Assembly (NCBI RefSeq): GCF_014750685.1
Contig: NZ_JAAXGE010000006.1
Span: forward strand, 405,990-469,989
Length of the DNA: 64,000 nucleotides
Origin: Bacteroides sp. GM023
GTDB lineage: Bacteria; Bacteroidota; Bacteroidia; Bacteroidales; Bacteroidaceae
Reading direction: 5' to 3'
The notes under the pieces are model-generated. The model was not told where the DNA came from. It searched no databases and saw nothing but the letters and a program-made list of their open reading frames with translations. Of this stretch, positions 1 to 6,911 are shown in pieces. The position numbers were made by a program, and so were the translations under genes. The stretch's first letter is position 1, and every line of letters starts with the position of its first letter.

Positions 1-115
1 TAAAGCAATGCAGAAAAACGGAGTTTATATATCTTCCTTTTTATTTCCGTTTCTATTTCAACCGACTTTGATTTCGTCCAAAACCTCTTTGTTTTTATCT
101 TTTATACAAAAAACA

Positions 116-187
116 GGCACGGATTCCGCGAAATACACTGCTGATAAATAGTATATCAACAGTACGGCATTTCGTAAAATCCGTGCC
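116..187 (-). terminator. Long-stem terminator of the DUF4488 gene
   Basis: A 72 nt imperfect palindrome. GGCACGGATT (116-125) pairs with AATCCGTGCC (178-187), CGAAAT (129-134) with ATTTCG (169-174), and CTG-C-TGATA with TATCA-A-CAG at the tip. Read on the minus strand the stem is followed by a run of six T, and it lies 20 bp past the stop codon of the gene at 207-698. The stem is much longer than other terminators in this window. No gene was seen in bases 1-206. Confidence 0.75.
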
Positions 188-206
188 CAATAAAAACACA
201 AAATTC

Positions 207-698
207 TTATCTCACAATATCTTCCGGAAACTTCGCCGGCATCTCCATCCGTTTCCAGGTTTCGTAATACCAGGCATTCAACTCATTCCCGTTCAAGTCA
301 TTCTTTATAAAATACTTCAGATGCAGATAATCATTGTCCTTGATTTCAAATTCAAGAATATTATCCTGGTTATCCAGCATCGGAAGATGGATATTCTTTT
401 CAATGCTTTCCTTATAAGAGTCGTCCGTCAGTTGCTTCCATGTTCCATAGCCGGTGATGATGGCATCCGAACCGGGAATGATGGTGAAATTCACGATTCG
501 TCCGTCATCACTCAGGACTTTGAATGTATTACTGGGTTTCAACGCTCCCGGAACATCGGGAGATTCGGACACATAATGGCAGAGCTGCCAAATACCTTTC
601 AATTCGGCCGCCTTGAATTTTGTTTTCTTTTGGGCCATCGCACCTGTTACCGCCAACAACATTATTGAAAGCATGGTAAAGAAATAGAGCTTTTTCAT
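207..698 (-). CDS. DUF4488-family secreted lipocalin-like protein
   Basis: This 163 aa protein has a clear Sec signal peptide (MKKLYFF, hydrophobic core, cleavage after TGAMA), so it is exported to the periplasm or beyond. The mature part is rich in beta-strand residues and has the LKGIWQLCHYV start and the FKVLSDDGRI core that I associate with DUF4488, a small Bacteroidetes family of unknown function with a probable lipocalin-like barrel. It stands alone: a strong terminator follows it, and asnS downstream on the same strand is more than 1.5 kb away at its start. The family assignment is from memory of the motif; no biochemical role can be inferred. Confidence 0.75.
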   Translation of the reverse strand: MKKLYFFTMLSIMLLAVTGAMAQKKTKFKAAELKGIWQLCHYVSESPDVPGALKPSNTFKVLSDDGRIVNFTIIPGSDAIITGYGTWKQLTDDSYKESIEKNIHLPMLDNQDNILEFEIKDNDYLHLKYFIKNDLNGNELNAWYYETWKRMEMPAKFPEDIVR

Positions 699-784
699 TG
701 TCGTATTATTTTAGTTAACACTCTCAAATGCATATGTCCAAATATAAAGATTTATTTTGAGAAAAGAACAATCAATTGCATAAA

Positions 785-818
785 AAAACTCGCATAACCA
801 AAAGATTATGCGAGTTTT
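785..818 (-). terminator. Terminator between the DUF4488 gene and asnS
   Basis: Perfect stem AAAACTCGCATAA (785-797) with TTATGCGAGTTTT (806-818) and an 8 nt loop. It lies 20 bp past the asnS stop codon. A/T tracts on both sides make it usable in both directions. Confidence 0.85.
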
Positions 819-837
819 ACATAAATATACCGAAATA

Positions 838-2241
838 TTAGAAATCAGCATTTCTCGGTGTACGCGGGAACGGTATCACGTCACGGATGTTTGACATACC
901 TGTTACGAAAAGTAACAGACGTTCGAAACCAAGTCCGAAGCCGGAGTGAGGACAAGTACCGAACTTACGGGTATCCAGATACCACCACATATCCTTCATC
1001 GGGATATGCATTTCTCCAATACGAGTCATCAGTTTGTCATAATCCGATTCACGTTCGGAACCGCCAATGATTTCACCGATTTTCGGGAATAGAACATCCA
1101 TCGCACGTACTGTCTTGCCATCCTCATTCTGCTTCATATAGAAAGCCTTGATTTCCTTCGGATAGTCAGTCAGGATTACCGGACGTTTGAAGTGTTCTTC
1201 CACCAGATAACGTTCGTGCTCAGAAGCCAAGTCTACGCCCCAGTATACCGGGAATTCGAACTTATGGCCTTTTGCTACGGCATCTTCCAAAATCTTGATA
1301 CCGTCTGTATAAGGCAGACGAACGAAATCATCCTTCAATACACCTTGCAGACGTTCAATCAATCCCTTATCGAACATGTCGTTGAGGAACTTCACGTCGT
1401 CCGCACAGTTTTCCAACGCCCATTTCACACAATACTTGATGAACTCTTCTGCCAAGTCCATATTGTCGATAATGTCGTTGAAGGCAACTTCCGGCTCAAT
1501 CATCCAAAACTCTGCCAGGTGGCGGGGGGTATTGGAGTTTTCAGCACGGAACGTAGGGCCGAATGTGTAGATAGAGCCCATAGCAGTAGCAGCCAATTCA
1601 CCTTCCAACTGACCGGAAACGGTCAGGCTGGCTTGTTTGCCGAAGAAGTCGTCCTCATAAGAGATGGAACCTCTTTCGTCTTTCTTCAAGTCATACAGGT
1701 TCATGGTAGTTACCTGGAACATTTGTCCGGCACCCTCACAGTCAGAAGCTGTAATGATCGGTGTATGGAAATAGAAGAAGCCCTTTTCATGGAAAAACTT
1801 GTGAATAGCAATCGCCATGTTGTGACGAATACGGAACACTGCACCAAATGTATTGGTACGCGGACGCAAGTGAGCAATCTCGCGCAAGAATTCCATAGAA
1901 TGACCTTTCTTCTGCAATGGATATGTATTATCGCAAGTACCCAGCACTTCGATTTCACGAGCCTGTACTTCCACTTTCTGGCCGGAACCAACTGATTCTA
2001 CCATTTCTCCGTTCACGCTGATACAAGCGCCGGTGGTAATCAGTTTCAGCATCTCTTCATCGAAATTAGCCAAATCTACTACGACCTGCAAATTATTTAT
2101 TGTAGAACCGTCATTCAGTGCGATAAAGTTTACTTGTTTGCTACCTCTGCGGGTGCGAACCCATCCTTTCACATTGACCATAGCGCCAATATCTGTGCGC
2201 TTTAACAAATCAACAATTTTTGTTCTACCAATCTTTTCCAT
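838..2241 (-). CDS. asnS: Asparaginyl-tRNA synthetase
   Basis: Charges tRNA-Asn with asparagine in the cytoplasm. The 467 aa length is normal for bacterial AsnRS. Residues about 18-110 form the OB-fold anticodon-binding domain. The class II catalytic core follows, with motif 2 (TFRAENSNT, FRAE) and motif 3 near the C-terminus (GFGLGFERLLLF), ending in the typical PRTPRNADF tail. The HLAEFWMIEPE stretch favours AsnRS over AspRS. The start at 2241 fits the conserved N-terminus. The next gene upstream begins about 100 bp away, and a strong terminator follows. Confidence 0.97.
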   Translation of the reverse strand: MEKIGRTKIVDLLKRTDIGAMVNVKGWVRTRRGSKQVNFIALNDGSTINNLQVVVDLANFDEEMLKLITTGACISVNGEMVESVGSGQKVEVQAREIEVLGTCDNTYPLQKKGHSMEFLREIAHLRPRTNTFGAVFRIRHNMAIAIHKFFHEKGFFYFHTPIITASDCEGAGQMFQVTTMNLYDLKKDERGSISYEDDFFGKQASLTVSGQLEGELAATAMGSIYTFGPTFRAENSNTPRHLAEFWMIEPEVAFNDIIDNMDLAEEFIKYCVKWALENCADDVKFLNDMFDKGLIERLQGVLKDDFVRLPYTDGIKILEDAVAKGHKFEFPVYWGVDLASEHERYLVEEHFKRPVILTDYPKEIKAFYMKQNEDGKTVRAMDVLFPKIGEIIGGSERESDYDKLMTRIGEMHIPMKDMWWYLDTRKFGTCPHSGFGLGFERLLLFVTGMSNIRDVIPFPRTPRNADF

Positions 2242-2346
2242 TTAACTTTTTCTTTTTAGATACAAGAAGACGAGGTTTCAATTGCAAGATTCATTCTTTC
2301 CTGCTCTCTTTCCTCGTCCTCTGTCAAGTTGTTATTTATTAACTTA

Positions 2347-3831
2347 TTACTCGAATGAACCCATGCGGAGGTAGTTTACTTCTGCTTCCGACAGGTAACG
2401 CCAGTCTCCGCGACGCAGACCTTTCTTGGTCAGTCCGGCGAAGAATACACGGTCGAGTTTTATTACTTTATAACCCAGTGATTCGAAAATACGGCGAACG
2501 ACACGGTTCTTGCCGGAGTGAATTTCGATACCCACCTGGTCTTTTCTGAAATCATCTGTATAGCTGATAGCATCTGCATGGATTTCACCGTCTTCCAACT
2601 GGATACCGGCTGCAATCTGTTCCATATCCGCTTTTGCCAGATTCTTGTCCAACTGAACGTGATAGATTTTCTTCTTCAGGAATTTCGGGTGTGTCAGCTT
2701 GGAAGCCAGGTCACCGTCATTCGTCAGTAACAGTACACCGGTTGTGTTACGGTCAAGACGTCCTACCGGGTAAATACGTTCGTTACAAGCGCCTTTCACC
2801 AAATCCATTACTGTGCGGCGTTCCTGAGGATCATCCGATGTAGTAACGGTATCTTTCGGCTTATTCAGCAATACATATGCTTTACGTTCGATGCTTACCG
2901 GTTCGTCGTGGAACTTAACCACATCCGAACGTTTGATTTTTGTACCCAATTCAGTAACTACTTCATCGTTTACAGAAACCACACCTGCTGTGATAAATTC
3001 GTCAGCCTCACGACGTGAGCAAACACCTGCATTAGCCAGGAACTTATTCAGACGAATCGGTTCGTTAGGGTCAACAAACTGTTCCTTGTACTCGATTTGT
3101 TTCTTTATGCTGTATTTGGCATTCGGATCATAATCGCCGGTACGAGGACGAGGACGGTATCCGCCCTGACGGTCGTTGTTGTATCTCGGACGATAGCCTC
3201 CGCCACCACCACCGTTGTTGCTGCGATAGCCGCCGCCACCTTCGCCGTTATTGAAACGGGGACGATACGGACGGTCACCACCATCACGGTTGTAAGGACG
3301 CTGCGGACGGTCGCCGCCACCTTCGCTATTGAAGCGAGGACGGTACGGACGGTCACCACCATCACGATTGTAAGAAGGACGCTGCGGACGGTCGCCACCA
3401 CCTTCGCTATTGAAGCGGGGACGTTGCGGACGGTCGCCATATGAGCCACCTTCACGGTTGTAAGAAGGACGTTGGGGACGGTCACCGTAAGAGCCACCTT
3501 CGCGGTTGTAAGGACGCTGGGGACGGTCGCCACCTTCATTGTTATTGAAGCGAGGACGATACGGACGATCGCCACCTTCACGATTGTAGGAAGGACGTTG
3601 AGGACGGTCGCCATAAGAGCGGTCGCCATAAGAACGCTGCGGGCGTTCTCCACCTTCATTATTGGTATTAAATCGCGGGCGATACGGACGATCCCCGCCT
3701 TCACGGTTGTAAGAAGGACGATACGGACGTTCTCCACCTTCTCTGTTGTAAGACCTGTTACCATCACGGCCGGCACCTGTATTCTCCTCATTGAAAGAAT
3801 TTTCGCGCCATTCTTCGTTTTCTGTGCTCAT
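2347..3831 (-). CDS. RluB/RsuA-family rRNA pseudouridine synthase with long Arg/Gly-rich N-terminal tail
   Basis: This 494 aa protein probably isomerises a uridine in 23S rRNA to pseudouridine. Residues about 255-300 are an S4 RNA-binding domain (RLNKFLANAGVCSRREAD), followed by the catalytic domain with the active-site motif GRLDRNTTGVLLLTNDGDL, where the Asp is the nucleophile. The first ~225 residues are a disordered tail made of repeats such as RPQRPSYNREGG and RPYRPRFN, ending in a Gly/Asn-rich stretch. Usual RluB proteins are about 240-290 aa, so the tail nearly doubles the protein. The tail is strongly basic and probably binds RNA. RluB, RluE and RsuA cannot be told apart safely here. 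Confidence 0.92.
   Translation of the reverse strand: MSTENEEWRENSFNEENTGAGRDGNRSYNREGGERPYRPSYNREGGDRPYRPRFNTNNEGGERPQRSYGDRSYGDRPQRPSYNREGGDRPYRPRFNNNEGGDRPQRPYNREGGSYGDRPQRPSYNREGGSYGDRPQRPRFNSEGGGDRPQRPSYNRDGGDRPYRPRFNSEGGGDRPQRPYNRDGGDRPYRPRFNNGEGGGGYRSNNGGGGGGYRPRYNNDRQGGYRPRPRTGDYDPNAKYSIKKQIEYKEQFVDPNEPIRLNKFLANAGVCSRREADEFITAGVVSVNDEVVTELGTKIKRSDVVKFHDEPVSIERKAYVLLNKPKDTVTTSDDPQERRTVMDLVKGACNERIYPVGRLDRNTTGVLLLTNDGDLASKLTHPKFLKKKIYHVQLDKNLAKADMEQIAAGIQLEDGEIHADAISYTDDFRKDQVGIEIHSGKNRVVRRIFESLGYKVIKLDRVFFAGLTKKGLRRGDWRYLSEAEVNYLRMGSFE
3140..3780. repeat. Internal coding repeat array of the pseudouridine synthase
   Basis: Degenerate tandem units built on GGACGGTCGCCACC and TTGTAAGAAGGACG (plus-strand reading) encode the R-P-Q/Y-R-P, Y-N-R-E-G-G and R-F-N repeats of the tail. 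Long open frames appear in other frames and on the other strand simply because the repeat unit lacks stops. Copy number is likely to vary between strains. Confidence 0.85.
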
Positions 3832-3906
3832 TTTTTTATTCGAATAAAATTAGACTTTGGCCTCACGGCCTATTTAAAAAACACGTTTATTATATTAAGT
3901 AAACAA

Positions 3907-5253
3907 TTACAATCCTGTATAGGTATGAGGGGTAATTGCCCTTAATTCACTTTTAATTTCTTCGCTTACATTCAATTCTTCGATAAACTCTTTAATAGAA
4001 CTTTCTGTAATCGCCTGATTCGTCCGGGTCAAAGCTTTCAAGGCTTCATACGGATGCGGATAAGCCTCACGGCGCAGGATTGTCTGAATAGCTTCCGCCA
4101 CTACGCTCCAACAGTTATCCAAATCACGATACATAGCCGGTTCGTTCAGCAACAGCTTGCGCAATCCTTTCAAGGAACTCTGAATCGCAATCACGATATG
4201 ACCGAAGGGTACGCCTACGTTACGCAGAACAGTAGAGTCGGTCAGATCACGCTGCAAACGTGAAACCGGAAGTTTCACAGCCAGGTGTTCCAGGATAGAA
4301 GTCGCGATACCCAGGTTACCTTCCGCATTTTCGAAGTCGATCGGGTTCACTTTGTGCGGCATAGCGCTCGAGCCCACTTCTCCGGCTTTGATTTTCTGCT
4401 TGAAGTATTCCATGGAGATATACTGCCAAAAGTCACGGTTCATATCTATCATGATGGTATTGATACGCTTCATTGCATCAAAAACAGCAGAGAGGTTATC
4501 ATAGTTCGAAATCTGCGTTGTATATTCTTCGCGTTCCAATCCTAGTTTTTCTGCAACAAATAGATTGCCGAATTGTTTCCAGTCATACTGAGGATATGCT
4601 ACATGATGTGCGTTATAATTTCCGGTAGCACCGCCGAACTTGGCAGTAAGCGGACAAGCCTTCAACATTGCTAACTGGCGTTCCATACGGTAAACGAATA
4701 CCATCACTTCTTTTCCCAAACGGGTAGGAGAAGCCGGCTGACCGTGAGTCTTGGCAAGCATCGGGATATTAGCCCATTCTGTCGCATATGTTTTCAACTG
4801 TGCAATCAGTTCTTCAATCAACGGGTAGTAGACCTGTTCCAGTGCTTCCTTGATAGAAAGGGGAACGGAGGTATTGTTAATATCCTGCGAAGTCAGTCCG
4901 AAGTGAATGAACTCCTTGTAGTCATCCATTCCGCCCATCTTGTCAAATTCTTCTTTAAGGAAGTATTCTACGGCCTTCACGTCATGATTCGTCACACTTT
5001 CGATATCTTTAATGCGCTGTGCGTCTGCTTCAGAGAAGTTACGGTAGATATTCCGTAAAGTTTCAAACACGCTGCTATCGACTCCTTTTAGTTGCGGCAA
5101 AGGGAGTTCGCACAAGGTGATAAAGTACTCCACCTCTACCTGTACACGGTATTTTATCAGTGCAAATTCAGAGAAATAGGCTGCCAAAGCTTTAGTTTTG
5201 CCTCTATATCGACCATCAATCGGAGATATGGCCGTTAATACATCAAGTTCCAT
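3907..5253 (-). CDS. purB: Adenylosuccinate lyase
   Basis: Cleaves SAICAR and adenylosuccinate in purine biosynthesis. The 448 aa length is typical. The fumarase/aspartase superfamily signature SSAMPHKVNPIDFENAEGN lies near residue 290, and TSQDINNT and KTHGQPASP are the other conserved active-site segments. A Bacteroides promoter lies directly upstream (5282-5316). The pseudouridine synthase gene follows on the same strand after about 75 bp, so the two may be cotranscribed. Confidence 0.97.
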   Translation of the reverse strand: MELDVLTAISPIDGRYRGKTKALAAYFSEFALIKYRVQVEVEYFITLCELPLPQLKGVDSSVFETLRNIYRNFSEADAQRIKDIESVTNHDVKAVEYFLKEEFDKMGGMDDYKEFIHFGLTSQDINNTSVPLSIKEALEQVYYPLIEELIAQLKTYATEWANIPMLAKTHGQPASPTRLGKEVMVFVYRMERQLAMLKACPLTAKFGGATGNYNAHHVAYPQYDWKQFGNLFVAEKLGLEREEYTTQISNYDNLSAVFDAMKRINTIMIDMNRDFWQYISMEYFKQKIKAGEVGSSAMPHKVNPIDFENAEGNLGIATSILEHLAVKLPVSRLQRDLTDSTVLRNVGVPFGHIVIAIQSSLKGLRKLLLNEPAMYRDLDNCWSVVAEAIQTILRREAYPHPYEALKALTRTNQAITESSIKEFIEELNVSEEIKSELRAITPHTYTGL

Positions 5254-5281
5254 ACGTTTTCTTAAGATAATTATCAGACTG

Positions 5282-5316
5282 CAAAATTAACTCTTTTTCC
5301 TGAGTTATAGGGCAAA
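5282..5316 (-). promoter_or_regulatory. purB promoter (TAnnTTTG type)
   Basis: On the minus strand, TAATTTTG (5282-5289) is a -7 box about 30 bp before the purB ATG, and TTTG (5313-5316) is a -33 box with a 23 bp spacer. Confidence 0.6.
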
Positions 5317-5523
5317 AGGATAGAGAAAGTTTGTATAAAAGCGGTAAGAAATAAAAAAAGTCTCACGAATTGCTTCGCAAAGCCATTCATCGGCATCATG
5401 ATACCACTTCAGCACATGTGGTTTATTTAACCACAACTGCATCTGTTCTATATCACTATCTTCTATCGGTCTTATATAAGTTTTATCATTGACTAAAGCT
5501 GTTAGTTTTTTATTTTCCGGCAA
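5305..5523 (-). pseudogene. Truncated GNAT acetyltransferase (N-terminal fragment)
   Basis: 72 aa. Residues 16-50 (YIRPIEDSDIEQMQLWLNK, then HVLKWYHDADEW) match the start of aminoglycoside 6'-N-acetyltransferase-like GNAT proteins, which are normally about 160-180 aa. After residue ~52 the sequence departs into an unrelated stretch and stops, so the acetyl-CoA binding core is missing. The start overlaps the end of the methyltransferase gene by 14 bp, which suggests a former operon partner. The purB promoter -33 box lies inside the fragment, so the deletion may have joined this remnant to purB. Confidence 0.6.
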
Positions 5524-6319
5524 CTATAAACATTTCATTATTCGACGTAAAATTATTATCTGAAAGAATATTCTTATGGATAGCAACCTGTCTGAATCCG
5601 GTATCTTTCAATATATCCGTTATCTCTTTTTCAGCATAGTATCTATCCCAAACAATAAAATGCTTACTCTCATTGTCTGTCAACAAATTATATTGATAAG
5701 CGAAAGCCTTATTTTCCGGATAATGAAATGTCTGACTCAACAATAAATATTCATTCTCATCCCAAAAGCCGCCGGATGGAGCGTATTCCCAATTTTTAGT
5801 TTCCTGTTTATCACAAACTATTCTTTCAGTAAAGACATCGAAGATAAGCACTCCGCCATCATTCAGTGATGAATAGATATTTTTCAGAAGTTTATCCCGG
5901 TCATCATCAGAATGAGTCCCCATATCACAATAAATCATGATGATAGCATCATATTTGCCTTGAGGATATTCCTGTATATAGTCTCCAAGTATGTACTTTA
6001 TATCATGCCTTCTTTCAACAGCGTATCTTATGGATGCTTTGTTGAAGTCGACGCCTGTTACCTCATACCCCCTGTCTTTAAAAATAGAAGTATATAATCC
6101 CGGGCCACAACCCAAATCCAGTAATCCGCCCGTTGGCTTGATGTATTTCAAGATAAAATCCACTGTTTTCCGAACAGATTCTTGTTGCCGGCTAGCTCCG
6201 TCAAAGTCCGGATTCAAATGCATTTTCAACATTTGTAATCCGATATACGGGTCTGTCCATATATTACAGTCTGTTTTCTCAAACAAAGCAGGTCTTTTAT
6301 CGATGATAGTTTTACTCAT
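5510..6319 (-). CDS. SAM-dependent class I methyltransferase
   Basis: 269 aa. The SAM-binding motif I is clear (LLDLGCGPGLYT, residues ~62-73), followed by VTGVDFN (motif II acidic residue) and a YDAIIMIYCDMGT segment (motif IV region). It resembles small-molecule methyltransferases with a methyltransf_25/11 fold; the substrate cannot be read from the sequence. The gene is AT-richer than asnS or purB nearby and is followed by a truncated GNAT gene that it overlaps, so this two-gene unit may be an acquired or decaying accessory. Confidence 0.8.
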   Translation of the reverse strand: MSKTIIDKRPALFEKTDCNIWTDPYIGLQMLKMHLNPDFDGASRQQESVRKTVDFILKYIKPTGGLLDLGCGPGLYTSIFKDRGYEVTGVDFNKASIRYAVERRHDIKYILGDYIQEYPQGKYDAIIMIYCDMGTHSDDDRDKLLKNIYSSLNDGGVLIFDVFTERIVCDKQETKNWEYAPSGGFWDENEYLLLSQTFHYPENKAFAYQYNLLTDNESKHFIVWDRYYAEKEITDILKDTGFRQVAIHKNILSDNNFTSNNEMFIVAGK

Positions 6320-6458
6320 ATATAGTTTCGAGGAAGGATATAGTATACAAATTACAGGTATAAAGGAAATTCAGATAGCATTGTTCCTTTAGTTTGCATC
6401 CCGGCTTACATCACCACACAAACTAATGTGCCAACCAACCGTTTATGCATAAAAAAAA

Positions 6459-6484
6459 TCAGATAGCTAAAAATAACTATCTGA
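6459..6484 (-). terminator. Terminator of the tRNA-Val pair
   Basis: CAGATAG (6460-6466) pairs with CTATCTG (6477-6483). On the minus strand the stem is followed by eight T, immediately past the second tRNA-Val. Confidence 0.8.
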
Positions 6485-6493
6485 CTTTCGGTG

Positions 6494-6568
6494 TGGGCGC
6501 TGAGGGATTCGAACCCCCGACCCTCTGGGTGTAAACCAGATGCTCTGAACCAGCTGAGCTAAGCGCCC
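6494..6568 (-). tRNA. tRNA-Val (UAC), copy 2
   Basis: Minus-strand cloverleaf. The acceptor GGGCGCT pairs with AGCGCCC, the D arm is AGCTCAGCTGGTT, the anticodon arm is CTGG-TTTACAC-CCAG with anticodon TAC (Val), and the T arm is GGGGGTTCGAATCCC. CCA is not encoded. It is identical to the copy 35 bp upstream. Confidence 0.97.
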
Positions 6569-6603
6569 TTATAATGAGCCGGAAGTGTTTCGTTTTTTTA
6601 GTG

Positions 6604-6678
6604 TGGGCGCTGAGGGATTCGAACCCCCGACCCTCTGGGTGTAAACCAGATGCTCTGAACCAGCTGAGCTAAGCGCCC
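6604..6678 (-). tRNA. tRNA-Val (UAC), copy 1
   Basis: Same 75 nt sequence as the tRNA at 6494-6568, with anticodon TAC. The two form a tandem minus-strand unit ending in the terminator at 6459-6484. The flanking GTGTGGGCGC is also duplicated, which fits a tandem gene duplication. Confidence 0.97.
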
Positions 6679-6872
6679 GTACACTTCCGTTTCAAAAGCG
6701 ATGCAAAGGTACGGCTTTTTTTGAATCCTCCAAATATTTCTCCTATTATTTTTCAAGAAAGTTTTTATCCTTTTGACAAAACTACTGATTATCAGCAAAT
6801 AATAAAAAAAGTTTTTTTTCATGCAACTTTCAGTTTTCTGAGTCCGTCTAATAAACAGAACAAGAAAAAGAA

Positions 6873-6882
6873 AGTCGCGACT
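6873..6882. promoter_or_regulatory. Palindrome upstream of the outer-membrane barrel gene
   Basis: AGTCGCGACT is a perfect 10 bp palindrome inside a longer near-dyad (AGAAAG before, CTTTCT after), 30 bp before the start codon at 6912. It could be an operator or a leader hairpin. No regulator is encoded nearby. Confidence 0.3.
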
Positions 6883-6911
6883 CTTTCTCTGCCCTTATAA
6901 TTAATAAAGAT

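Noticed and set aside
3097..3945. Long open frames on the plus strand and in a second minus frame over the pseudouridine synthase tail
   Set aside because: They follow from the stop-free repeat unit of the real gene and encode low-complexity Thr/Val/Arg runs.
6598..6822. Open frame over the tRNA-Val gene
   Set aside because: Its C-terminal part is a translation of the tRNA itself.
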